Of a DNA stretch of 64,000 nucleotides, positions 1 to 7,995 are shown piece by piece (position 1 is the stretch's first letter; the number at the start of each line of letters is the position of its first letter). The DNA is from Aldehydirespirator sp965205155. Its GTDB lineage: Bacteria > Actinomycetota > Acidimicrobiia > Acidimicrobiales > Aldehydirespiratoraceae. The stretch covers positions 744,001-808,000 of the forward strand of contig OZ242033.1 in NCBI GenBank assembly GCA_965205155.1. Direction: 5' to 3'. Under the pieces are notes generated by a model. That model saw only the letters and a list, made by a program, of their open reading frames with translations, was not told the origin of the DNA and ran no database searches. The position numbers and the translations under genes were made by a program.

Positions 1-699
1 GAACTCGGCCTGGCCGTGGGCGATCAGGTGGACCTGGAGTTCTCCAGCCTGCGAGAGGGCACCTTCAACGTGGTCGCTCTACACATTGAGGACTCGGTGG
101 TGGGGTCCTGGGTCATCGACCTCCAGGACTGGGATCGCTACATCGTCGGCAACCAGTTGAGCCTGGTCACCGCAGTCACCGCGGCGGGAATCGGCCCCGA
201 CGACGCCCGGGCCGCGCTGGAGGCGTCACTGGCCGACTTCCCGCAGATCGAGGTGCGCGACCAGGCCGAGTACCGCGAGAGCAGGGCCCTGCAGGTCGAC
301 TCGCTGCTGGCCGTGATCAACGTGTTCCTGCTCATCGCACTGCTTATCGCGGTGATGGGCTTCTCCAACACTATGGCGCTGTCGGTGTTCGAGCGGACCC
401 GTGAGATCGGGCTGCTGCGAGCCGTGGGCATGTCCCGACGTCAGATCCGGGCCGCGATCCTCCTGGAGGGCATGATCGTGGCCGTCTTCGGCGGGCTTGT
501 CGGCGTCGTCACGGGGGCGGTGACCGGCCTGATTGCGGCCGCGTCGCTCCCCGGCGCGCTCATCTCCTCTGTGGCCGTGCCGTGGTCGACCATGGTGGTC
601 TACCTGATCGTGGCGGCAGTTGCCGGCCTGCTGGCTGCTCTCGTCCCGGCCCGCCGGGCCAACCGCCTCGATCTGCTGGAGGCCATCTCCTACCACTAG
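1..699 (+). CDS. FtsX-like ABC transporter permease, C-terminal part (cut by window edge)
   Basis: The reading frame is open from the first base, so the N-terminus lies outside the window. About 232 residues are visible. A soluble extracytoplasmic stretch is followed by a membrane segment (VFLLIALLIAVMGFSN), the FtsX/MacB signature with FERTREIGLLRAVGMS, and two more hydrophobic segments before the ending ISYH. This is the C-terminal half of a MacB/LolC/FtsX-type permease, which couples a cytoplasmic ATPase to extracytoplasmic substrate or lipoprotein handling without itself forming a classic import channel. The partner ATPase is presumably upstream. It converges on the acyl-CoA synthetase gene with only 10 bp between stop codons. 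The family call is firm; the substrate is unknown. Confidence 0.9.
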   Translation, partial: ELGLAVGDQVDLEFSSLREGTFNVVALHIEDSVVGSWVIDLQDWDRYIVGNQLSLVTAVTAAGIGPDDARAALEASLADFPQIEVRDQAEYRESRALQVDSLLAVINVFLLIALLIAVMGFSNTMALSVFERTREIGLLRAVGMSRRQIRAAILLEGMIVAVFGGLVGVVTGAVTGLIAAASLPGALISSVAVPWSTMVVYLIVAAVAGLLAALVPARRANRLDLLEAISYH

Positions 700-709
700 A
701 GGAAACGCG

Positions 710-2380
710 CTATGCGGGCTCGTTGGTGAAGCGGTCGATGAGTAGGCGGCGGAGGGCCTGCAGGTCGATCTTGCCCGACTCCAACCAGGGCAGGTCCTGC
801 TGCTCGGCGAACACGGCCACATGGCGGGGGACCTTGTAGCTAGCCATCTCGCGGCGGAGGTGGGCCTGCAAGTCCGCCGGTTCGATGCCGGTGCCCGGCC
901 TGGCCACCACCGCGGCGGCCACGTCCTCGCCCCGGCCGTCGGAGGCGGGCACGCCCACCACAAAGGCGTGCATCACGCCGGGCTGCGACTCGATCGCGAG
1001 CTCTACTTCGCGGGGCGCCACATTGGTGCCCCCGGCCTTGATCACGGTGCCCAGCCGGCCCTGGAAGTACAGGTGGCCGTCGGCGTCGAGGAGGCCGCGG
1101 TCACCGGTGCGGTACCAGCCCCCGGGCTCGAAGACGTCCGCCTGATCCCGGCCCAGCAGTCCCAGCATGAGCGAGTAGCCCCGGATCCAGATCTCCCCGG
1201 CCTGGCCGGCCGGCAGCTCGTCGCCGGTGCCGGGATCGACTATGCGGTGCTCGATGCCGGGAACGCTGCGGCCGAACGAGTTCTCCTTGCCCTCGGGCAA
1301 CTCGAGGTGCAACGGCTCGATCGAGTGGGGTCCGAGAGACTCGCTCATGCCCAGAGATGTGGCCTTCCTGCGGAGGTCGCCGACCCGGAGGTGCACCGGG
1401 AGCAGCTCGTCGAAGCTGCCGCCCCGGATCGAGGACAGGTCCCGCTCACCGAAGGACGGGTGCTCGACGAGCGCTTTGGCGATGTGGGGCCAGCCGACCA
1501 CATGCGTCACCCGGTGGCGCTCGATCAGGTCCAGCGTGCCTCCGGGCTCGAAGCGCTCCTCGAACACGACGGCCGCCCCGGTGTGCATGGCGCTCACCAG
1601 CACGTAGGACAGCCCGCCGACCCAGAACAGCGGCATCGGTGTGTAGAGCACGTCGCCGGGGGCCAGGTCCCGGAACTGGAGCAGGTTGAACGGGTGGACG
1701 ATCACCGCGGCCTGGGAGTGGACCACGCCCTTGGGCTCGGAGGTGCTGCCTGAGGTGTAGATGACGACCATCGGATCCTGCGGCTCGACGGCATCGGCTG
1801 CCGTCTCGAACTGCTCGTCGGAGACCCCGTCCGACCGGGCCAGCAGGTCGTCCATCGATCCGGCCCAGGAAGGCGTGGACCCGGTATCGCTCCACATCCA
1901 CACCGCCCGCAGGCTCGGATGGCTGCCGGAGTCGACGGCACCGTGCCGCTGCTCGCCGAGGCCGTCGACGGCGTGGGTGAGCCGGGCGGCGTAGTCGTGG
2001 TTCAGGTACCGGTCCACGGTGAGCAGGACGTCGGCTTCACAGTGGGCCAGCGCCCAGCCCAGCTCGCGAGCCTGATGGAACGTGTTTAGCAGCACCACGA
2101 GGGCCCCGATCCGGGCCGCAGCCAGCCACGCCACGATCCACTCGGGCCCGTTGGGGGCCAGCAGCCCCACCCGGCTGCCCCGAGCGACCCCGCAGGCCAG
2201 CAAGGCCCGTCCCAAACGCCGCGACTCAACCTCCAGCTCCCGGTAGCTCATCCGCCTCTGACCCAGCAAAGCCAGGTCGCGGTCCCCCCACTCACCAGCA
2301 ACATGCCGCACAAGCCGCTCCGCAGTAGGCAAGTAACCAGGCTCCCGAAACCCCCGTTCGGCGTGCTGGTCACGCTGCAT
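710..2380 (-). CDS. AMP-dependent acyl-CoA synthetase/ligase
   Basis: This 556-residue adenylate-forming enzyme would activate a carboxylic acid to its acyl-AMP and then acyl-CoA in the cytoplasm. The phosphate-binding motif IYTSGSTSEPKG is near residues 207-218, the YRTGD motif near 423, and the hinge plus C-terminal domain (FQGRLGTVIKAGGTNVAPRE) follows. The C-terminal catalytic lysine region is GKIDL. I start at the ATG at 2380 (MQRDQHAERG); the frame runs further upstream into repetitive DNA that does not look coding. It diverges from the amidohydrolase at 2725 across a repeat-containing spacer. A fatty or aromatic acid substrate cannot be assigned from sequence alone. Confidence 0.92.
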   Translation of the reverse strand: MQRDQHAERGFREPGYLPTAERLVRHVAGEWGDRDLALLGQRRMSYRELEVESRRLGRALLACGVARGSRVGLLAPNGPEWIVAWLAAARIGALVVLLNTFHQARELGWALAHCEADVLLTVDRYLNHDYAARLTHAVDGLGEQRHGAVDSGSHPSLRAVWMWSDTGSTPSWAGSMDDLLARSDGVSDEQFETAADAVEPQDPMVVIYTSGSTSEPKGVVHSQAAVIVHPFNLLQFRDLAPGDVLYTPMPLFWVGGLSYVLVSAMHTGAAVVFEERFEPGGTLDLIERHRVTHVVGWPHIAKALVEHPSFGERDLSSIRGGSFDELLPVHLRVGDLRRKATSLGMSESLGPHSIEPLHLELPEGKENSFGRSVPGIEHRIVDPGTGDELPAGQAGEIWIRGYSLMLGLLGRDQADVFEPGGWYRTGDRGLLDADGHLYFQGRLGTVIKAGGTNVAPREVELAIESQPGVMHAFVVGVPASDGRGEDVAAAVVARPGTGIEPADLQAHLRREMASYKVPRHVAVFAEQQDLPWLESGKIDLQALRRLLIDRFTNEPA

Positions 2381-2432
2381 CACGCCCACGATCGTAGAAC
2401 CATCAACCGTGCGGACCCGGCACGGCCGTCCA

Positions 2433-2669
2433 GGCCGGGACGAAGCACGCCAACGCCGGGACGAAGCGGCACCACCGGCAAGGCCGGGGGGTGGCACGGG
2501 GGCAAGGAATGGCGCCGGTCAGGCGCCAGGCCGCGCCCGTGACAGGACCCGCCGGCCGGACAACACGATCCCGCTGGCCGGGACGAAGCGAAACCACCGG
2601 CCGGACAACACGATCCCGCTGGCCGGGACGAAGCGAAACCGCCGGCCGTGACAACGTGATCTCGCACGG
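2433..2669. repeat. Degenerate 45-bp tandem repeat in the divergent intergenic spacer
   Basis: The 344-bp spacer between the acyl-CoA synthetase start (2380) and the amidohydrolase start (2725) contains two nearly identical 45-bp units beginning at 2554 and 2599 (start GGCCGGACAACACGATCC). A decayed third copy begins at 2644. The sub-motif GCCGGGACGAAGC also occurs near 2433 and 2453, so the array probably extends upstream in eroded form. No convincing gene is seen in the spacer. Confidence 0.75.
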
Positions 2670-2724
2670 GGCGAGCAACGGTAGGGTAGGCGTAGTCACC
2701 CAGGCGGCAAGGAGGGGAACCGTC

Positions 2725-3903
2725 GTGGCGCGCGACCTCGGTTTTCCGGTATACGACTCCGACAACCACATGTACGAGACGGAGGACGCCTTCACCCGGC
2801 ACCTCCCGGCCGAGTACAAGGGCGCTATCCGCTACGTGCAGGTCGACGGCCGCACCAAGATCGCCATCAAGGGCCTGATATCGGAGTACATCCCCAACCC
2901 CACCTTCGAGGTGGTGGCCCCGCCGGGCGCGCAGGAGGCGTACTACCGGCACGGCAATCCTGACGGCAAGTCCCTGAGGGAGATCTTCGGCAAGCCCATC
3001 CGCTGCCCTGAATGGGCCCGCAACGCCGAGGCTCGGCTGCCCCATCTGGACGAGCTCGGGATCCGGGGCTCGCTGATGTTCCCGACGCTGGCCAGCCTGC
3101 TCGAGGAGCGGATGCGGGACGATCCCGACCTGACCCACGTCGTCGTCCACTCGCTCAATGAGTGGATCCACGACGAGTGGACGTTCAACTACCGCGACCG
3201 GATCTTCGCCACCCCCATCATCACCCTGCCCATCGTGGAGAAGGCCATCGAGGAGCTGGAGTGGTGCCTGGAGCGGGGCGCCCGCTGCATCCTGATCCGG
3301 CCGGCCCCGGCCTGGGGCCTGCGGGGGCCGCGGTCACCCGGCCTGCCCGAGTTCGATCCGTTCTGGGCCCGGGTGCAGGAGGCCGGCGTGCTGGTGGGCA
3401 TGCACTCGTCGGACTCCGGCTACGCCGATTTGGCGTCGATCTGGGAAGGGAGGACCGAGTTCCTGCCGTTCAAGCCCAACCCGCTGCGCCTGCTGGTGAT
3501 GCAGAACCGGGCCATCAGCGACATGATGACCGCCATGATCTGCCACGGGGCCTTCACCCGGTTCCCGGACCTGCGCATCGCCACCATCGAGAACGGCGGC
3601 ACTTGGGTGAAGCCCCTCCTGGAGAAGCTTGAGGGCGTCTACAAGAAGCTGCCCCAGGACTTCGGTGAGCATCCCCTGGACGCATTCCGGCGCAACGTCT
3701 ACGTCAACCCGTTCTGGGAGGACGGGCTGGAGGGGCTGATCGACGTCATGAGCCCCGACCGGATCTTGTTCGGCTCCGACTACCCCCATCCGGAGGGCCT
3801 GGGCGACCCCGTGAGCTTCTACGACGACTTGCCGTCCTCGCTGTCGTCCGCCGACGCGGCCAAGATCATGGGTGGCAATCTGAAGGAACTGCTGGCGGTC
3901 TGA
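2725..3903 (+). CDS. Amidohydrolase-2 family metal-dependent hydrolase
   Basis: This 392-residue TIM-barrel amidohydrolase (PF04909 type) has an N-terminal metal region DSDNHMYE, a mid-barrel histidine in GMHSSDSGY, the CHGAFTRFPDLRIATIENGG block (positions split across strand 6) and the terminal FGSDYPHPEG motif with the catalytic aspartate. Relatives are decarboxylases (ACMSD-like) or hydrolases. I choose the GTG at 2725 because AAGGAGG lies at 2709-2715 with good spacing; the open frame extends upstream only through the repeat. The CoA-transferase gene follows 27 bp downstream and probably shares the transcript. It resembles the protein at 28925-30127. Substrate unknown. Confidence 0.9.
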   Translation: MARDLGFPVYDSDNHMYETEDAFTRHLPAEYKGAIRYVQVDGRTKIAIKGLISEYIPNPTFEVVAPPGAQEAYYRHGNPDGKSLREIFGKPIRCPEWARNAEARLPHLDELGIRGSLMFPTLASLLEERMRDDPDLTHVVVHSLNEWIHDEWTFNYRDRIFATPIITLPIVEKAIEELEWCLERGARCILIRPAPAWGLRGPRSPGLPEFDPFWARVQEAGVLVGMHSSDSGYADLASIWEGRTEFLPFKPNPLRLLVMQNRAISDMMTAMICHGAFTRFPDLRIATIENGGTWVKPLLEKLEGVYKKLPQDFGEHPLDAFRRNVYVNPFWEDGLEGLIDVMSPDRILFGSDYPHPEGLGDPVSFYDDLPSSLSSADAAKIMGGNLKELLAV

Positions 3904-3930
3904 CCGAGTCGCGAGCCTGAGGTGTCGGAC

Positions 3931-5145
3931 ATGTCGAGGCCCTTGGAGGGTGTCAGGGTCGTCGAGGTCGCGTCCTGGATGTTCGTTCCCTCGGGCGGGT
4001 CGGTGCTGGTGGACTGGGGCGCCGACGTCATCAAGGTCGAGAACCCGGCCGGCGGCGACCCCCAACGGGGTCTGATCACCTCCGGGCTGATCCCCGCCGG
4101 CACCGTGAACTTCATGGTCGAGCAGCCCAACCGGGGGAAACGCTCAGTGGCGCTCAACATCGCCCACCCCGACGGCTGTGAAGCCCTGATGAAGCTGGTC
4201 GAGACAGCCGACGTGTTCCTCACCAACTACCTGGAGCCGGTGCGGCGCCGGCTGGGCATCGACAACGAGGCGATCCGGGCCCGCAACCCGTCCATCGTCA
4301 TCGCCCGGGGGACCGGGCAGGGTCCGGCCGGTCCCGACGCGGAGAAGGGCGGCTTCGACGGGGCCTCGTTCTGGGCTCGGGGCGCGGTGGCCGCGGTGTT
4401 CCCACCCGACGCGGCCGGCTGGCCCCAGGGTCAGCCCTCCCCGGCCTTCGGCGACGTGATGGGCGGCATGGCGCTGGCCGGTGCCATCGCCGCGGCGCTG
4501 GTCAAGCGGGAGCGCACCGGCGAGCCCAGCGTGATCGACGTGTCACTGCTGGCCACCGCCATGTGGCAGGTCTCGCCGCTGGTGGTGGCGGCCAAGCTAT
4601 TCGGGCTCACGTCGCTGCCCCGGGGAGACCGGCGCAAGAACCCCAATCCGGGGGTGGGCGTGTTCCGCACCGCCGACGACCGCTACATCAGCCTCGTCCT
4701 GCTTCAGAGCGACCGGTACTGGGACGACTTCGCGGCCCGCTTGGAGCGGCCGATCCTGGTGGACGACGAGCGGTTCAACACCTCCGAGGCCCGCTCGAAG
4801 AACGGGCCGGAGTGCATCGACATCATCGACGAAGCCTTCTCTGGACGCACCCTCGACGAGTGGAAGGAGCGATTGGCCGACTTCGACGGGGTGTGGACCC
4901 CGTTCCAGACCCTGGCCGAGCTCTACGACGACCCCCAGGTGGTGGCCAACCACTACCTGCCCGCCATGGAGGACGGCGCCGGGAATCCGGTTCAGCTCGT
5001 GGCCAGCCCCGCCCAGTTCGACGAGACGCCGGTGGAAGTGGACCGGGCGCCGGAGCTGGGCGAGCACACCGAGCTGGTGCTGGCCGAGCTCGGCATCGAC
5101 TGGGACGACATCGCCGACCTCAAGTCCCGCGGCGCCATCCTGTGA
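3931..5145 (+). CDS. CaiB/BaiF family CoA transferase (family III)
   Basis: This is a 404-residue family III CoA transferase, which moves CoA between carboxylic acids in the cytoplasm. The N-terminal fold block LEGVRVVEVASWMFVPSGG, the segment GADVIKVENPAGGDP and the conserved NRGKRSVALNI are present. The catalytic Asp of the family would lie near the KGGFDGASFW segment. Two starts are possible: GTG at 3922 and ATG at 3931. I use the ATG because TGAGG (3918-3922) sits at Shine-Dalgarno distance from it. It follows the amidohydrolase and precedes a P450, consistent with activation and oxidation of a carboxylic acid. Confidence 0.9.
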   Translation: MSRPLEGVRVVEVASWMFVPSGGSVLVDWGADVIKVENPAGGDPQRGLITSGLIPAGTVNFMVEQPNRGKRSVALNIAHPDGCEALMKLVETADVFLTNYLEPVRRRLGIDNEAIRARNPSIVIARGTGQGPAGPDAEKGGFDGASFWARGAVAAVFPPDAAGWPQGQPSPAFGDVMGGMALAGAIAAALVKRERTGEPSVIDVSLLATAMWQVSPLVVAAKLFGLTSLPRGDRRKNPNPGVGVFRTADDRYISLVLLQSDRYWDDFAARLERPILVDDERFNTSEARSKNGPECIDIIDEAFSGRTLDEWKERLADFDGVWTPFQTLAELYDDPQVVANHYLPAMEDGAGNPVQLVASPAQFDETPVEVDRAPELGEHTELVLAELGIDWDDIADLKSRGAIL

Positions 5146-5201
5146 GCCCCCAGGGTCGCAGCGTGGGCGCCGAGGTGGAGATCGGGGGCATCGGAACCGA
5201 G

Positions 5202-6386
5202 ATGGACTACTCGGCGCCTCCCTATGACGAGTGGGACTCCGCTCAGCCTTACGGCCAGTGGGACCATGCCCGCCGGCACTGTCCCGTCATCCGGGAGGAG
5301 GGGTTCAGCTTCACCGAGGATCCGGCGCTTCCCAGGTTCACGATCACGACCTTCGATGACGTCGACCAGGTGCTCCGGGACTGGCGATCGTTCTCGGCGT
5401 CGATCAACGGTGAGGTCATGCGGCCCTACATGGGGGAGTTGATGCTCGGGCTCGACGGCGACGAGCATCGCCGCTACCGCAACCTGGTGGCCTACGCCTT
5501 CCGCCGCTCGACGCTGGAGCGTTGGCGGGGCGAGCTGGTGGAGCCCGTGATCGAGACGCTGCTAGAAGCCATAGCCCCAGCTGGGCGGGCCGACCTGGTC
5601 GACCAGGTCACCAGCAAGTTCCCGGTGCAGGTGATCTGCGGGATCGTGGGCGTGCCCACCGAGGACCACGAGCAGTTCAACGACTGGGCCGTGCGAATCA
5701 ACTACGGGCCGCTGTACCCCGAGGAGGGACGGGCCGCGTCCCAGGCCATGCGCGACTACCTGGAGCCCTTGGTGGAAGCCAGACGAATCGAGCCCACCGG
5801 CGACCTCTTGTCGGAGCTGGTGCACGCCGAGATCAACGGTGCCCGGCTCACCGACGAGAAGATCTACGGGTTCCTGCGGCTGCTGCTGCCGGCCGGGGCC
5901 GAGACCACCTACCGGGCCTTCGGGTCGTGCCTGTTGGTTCTGCTGGAGCGTCCCGAGACGATGGCCCGGGTGCTGGCCGATCGTTCGCTGGTGCCGGCCG
6001 CGGTGGAGGAGACGCTGCGCTGGGAGACGTCGGTGACGATGGTGGCCCGGGTCGCCGCGACCGACACGGAGATCGGCGGCTGCCCGGTGCCCGCTGGATC
6101 GTCCGTCTCGGTGATCAACGGCTCGGCGTCACGCGACGAGGCCCGATGGGCCGACCCCGGCGAATGGGACCTGGATCGCGAGCCCCAGCAGCACATGGCC
6201 TTCGGCACCGGGCCGCACCAGTGCCTCGGGATGCACCTGGCCCGCATGGAACTCAAGGTGGGGATCAACGCCGTGCTCGGCCGCCTGCCCAACCTGCGCC
6301 TCGACCCCGATGCCGAGGCCCCGGTGATCGGCGGCTACGCCTTCCGCGGCCCGCAGGAGCTGCCGGTCCTCTTCGACCCGTCTTGA
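5202..6386 (+). CDS. Cytochrome P450
   Basis: This 394-residue bacterial P450 has the I-helix oxygen-activation motif AGAETT (about 231-236), the K-helix ExxR within EETLR (269-273) and the haem loop FGTGPHQCLG with cysteine ligand 341. It should be a soluble monooxygenase needing ferredoxin and reductase, neither of which is encoded nearby. The start is uncertain: GTG at 5142 overlaps the preceding stop as GTGA, and GTG codons at 5163 and 5175 are also in frame; the ATG at 5202 gives the usual family length. Co-transcription with the CoA transferase is likely. Confidence 0.93.
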   Translation: MDYSAPPYDEWDSAQPYGQWDHARRHCPVIREEGFSFTEDPALPRFTITTFDDVDQVLRDWRSFSASINGEVMRPYMGELMLGLDGDEHRRYRNLVAYAFRRSTLERWRGELVEPVIETLLEAIAPAGRADLVDQVTSKFPVQVICGIVGVPTEDHEQFNDWAVRINYGPLYPEEGRAASQAMRDYLEPLVEARRIEPTGDLLSELVHAEINGARLTDEKIYGFLRLLLPAGAETTYRAFGSCLLVLLERPETMARVLADRSLVPAAVEETLRWETSVTMVARVAATDTEIGGCPVPAGSSVSVINGSASRDEARWADPGEWDLDREPQQHMAFGTGPHQCLGMHLARMELKVGINAVLGRLPNLRLDPDAEAPVIGGYAFRGPQELPVLFDPS

Positions 6387-6406
6387 GATATTTCATGTTT
6401 TTAAAG

Positions 6407-6435
6407 TTGCTTCCATGGTTGAACGGCGTTAGCAT
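6407..6435 (+). promoter_or_regulatory. Predicted leaderless promoter of the tiny membrane-protein pair
   Basis: TTGCTT (6407-6412) and TAGCAT (6430-6435) are separated by exactly 17 bp. The TAnnnT -10 box ends 6 nt before the ATG at 6442, the spacing expected for a leaderless actinobacterial transcript. The short AT-rich spacer contrasts with the GC-rich surroundings. The homologous gene at 28612-28812 has the same arrangement. Confidence 0.55.
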
Positions 6436-6441
6436 GCCAGC

Positions 6442-6687
6442 ATGGATCCCGCTATCGCTGCCACGCTCATCGGCGTCATGGTGGCAGCTTTGCTTGGCGT
6501 GTTCGCGGGTGCGTTCCACCTGCTGCGCTCCGACCTCAAGGAGTACCGCGCTGAGTCCAACACAAGGATGGACCGGCTCGAAGGAAAGGTTGACAACCTG
6601 GCCGGAAAGCTTGACAGCCTGATCCTGACGCTGGCCCAATCCGGCATCCCGGTGCCCCCTCAGCCGCCGTCCGAGCCGCAGGGTTAG
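6442..6687 (+). CDS. Tiny membrane protein with C-terminal coiled coil (family member 1)
   Basis: This 81-residue protein begins MDPAIAATLIGVMVAALLG, giving one N-terminal membrane helix (about residues 5-27), then a conserved AFHLLRSD junction, then a heptad-like helix (RMDRLEGKVDNLAGKLDSLI) and a Pro-rich tail. I do not recognise the function. A closely related gene follows 7 bp downstream and a third copy lies at 28612-28812, so this is a genuine conserved family. The layout of one TM plus a short coiled coil suggests an oligomeric membrane anchor. No Shine-Dalgarno is evident and a -10-like box sits 6 nt before the ATG, suggesting leaderless expression. Confidence 0.75.
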   Translation: MDPAIAATLIGVMVAALLGVFAGAFHLLRSDLKEYRAESNTRMDRLEGKVDNLAGKLDSLILTLAQSGIPVPPQPPSEPQG

Positions 6688-6694
6688 GCCCGTC

Positions 6695-6898
6695 GTGGAT
6701 CCTGCGATCGCGGCCACCCTTAGCGGCGTGCTGGGGAGTGCGCTGGTTGGCGTGCTGGCAGGCGCGTTCCATCTGCTGCGCTCCGACATCCGTCGGGTGG
6801 AGGGCAAGCTGGACAACCTGGTTCTGGCGTTGGCGCGGGCCGGCTACCTGACCGACCCTCGGTCGCCGGAGTTTGGCGGCTCAGGATTGGAGGGCTAG
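6695..6898 (+). CDS. Tiny membrane protein, tandem paralogue (family member 2)
   Basis: This 67-residue product starts at GTG 6695 and shares with its upstream neighbour the MDPAIAATL start, the GAFHLLRSD junction and the EGKLDNLVLALARAG helix. It ends LTDPRSPEF followed by a Gly-rich tail. It has one membrane helix then a short amphipathic helix. With 7 bp between the genes it is surely co-expressed with member 1. Its last 18 bp overlap the 3' end of the convergent acyl-CoA dehydrogenase gene. Function unknown. Confidence 0.72.
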   Translation: MDPAIAATLSGVLGSALVGVLAGAFHLLRSDIRRVEGKLDNLVLALARAGYLTDPRSPEFGGSGLEG

Positions 6899-7993
6899 CT
6901 GGGCGACCTTGCGGCGATGGTGCGAGGCCGAGCCGAGGTGGAGCTCGCCCACCTTGGCCCGGCGCAGGAACAGGTGCAGATCGTGCTCCCAGGTGTAGCC
7001 GATGCCGCCCGCGAGCTGGAGCCCGTCCTGCACGCAGCGTCGCTGGGCCTCGCCCGCGGCGGCCTTGGCCATCGAGGCGGCCAGCGTGCGGTCGGGGTGG
7101 TCCTCGGCCAGGGTGAGGGCGGCGTAGTAGACGAGCACCCGGGCCCGCTCGATGTCGCGGTACATGTCGGCCAGCTTGTGCTTCACGGCCTGGAACGATC
7201 CGATGGGCACGCCGAACTGGACGCGCTCCTTGGCGTAGGCGTTGATGATGTCGAAGATCCGCTGGCAGGCGCCCACCGTGACCGCCGCGACGGCGGTCAC
7301 CGACTCCTCCAGCGCCCGATGGACGGCGGTGCCGGCGTCGCCGTCTCCCAGCAGCCGGCCGGCCTGCACCCGAACCCCGTCCAGGGCGAGGGTGGCGTGG
7401 CGGACGCCGGGATCGACGGGGATGCCCTCGACGGCCTGGACCGACGAGCCCGGCACCAGGACCACCCGCAACTCGCCGCCGATCCGGACCGCGACCGCGA
7501 TCTCGTCGGCGGTGGCTCCGTCGAGTACGTAGTGCTTCGTGCCTGACAGCACGAGGTCGTCGCCGTCGCGGCGGGCGGCGACCCGGACGTCTCCGGGATC
7601 CCAGGTGCCGGACCCCTCGTCGACCGCGATCGTGCCGGTGGCCCGGCCCGCAGCCACCGGCGACAGCAGCTCAGCCGCCTGAGCAGGCGTGGCGACCTCG
7701 GCGACGACCGCAGCGAACTGGGTGACGGTGGCCACGAACGGCCCCGGCGCGGCGTGGCGGCCCAACTCCTCCAGCACGATGGCCAGCTCGACCCAGCCGT
7801 AGCCCAGGCCGCCGGCCTCCGCCGGCAGGGCCATAGCCGGCCATTCCAGCCCTGCCAGCGTCTGCCAGAAGTCGGCGGCGTCGGACTGGCCGTCGGCCAC
7901 AGCCCGGGCCAGTTCGGGCGGGGCCTCGGCGTCGAGGATGTCGCGCACCGCCCGCTGGAGCTCCAGCTGGTCGTCGGTGAACTCGAACTCCAC
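6881..7993 (-). CDS. Acyl-CoA dehydrogenase family protein
   Basis: This 370-residue flavoprotein of the acyl-CoA dehydrogenase fold oxidises an acyl-CoA at the alpha,beta position, passing electrons to ETF. The N-terminal helical domain starts VEFEFTDDQLELQRAVRDIL, the beta-domain has VLSGTKHYVLDG, and the C-terminal helical domain ends QLAGGIGYTWEHDLHLFLRR. The GTG at 7993 is chosen because it lies 3 bp after the upstream gene's stop and matches family N-termini. Its partner at 7996-9198 is the other half of a typical paired two-gene (FadE-type heteromeric) arrangement seen in steroid or branched-acid catabolism. Confidence 0.9.
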   Translation of the reverse strand: MEFEFTDDQLELQRAVRDILDAEAPPELARAVADGQSDAADFWQTLAGLEWPAMALPAEAGGLGYGWVELAIVLEELGRHAAPGPFVATVTQFAAVVAEVATPAQAAELLSPVAAGRATGTIAVDEGSGTWDPGDVRVAARRDGDDLVLSGTKHYVLDGATADEIAVAVRIGGELRVVLVPGSSVQAVEGIPVDPGVRHATLALDGVRVQAGRLLGDGDAGTAVHRALEESVTAVAAVTVGACQRIFDIINAYAKERVQFGVPIGSFQAVKHKLADMYRDIERARVLVYYAALTLAEDHPDRTLAASMAKAAAGEAQRRCVQDGLQLAGGIGYTWEHDLHLFLRRAKVGELHLGSASHHRRKVAQLALQS

Positions 7994-7995
7994 CG

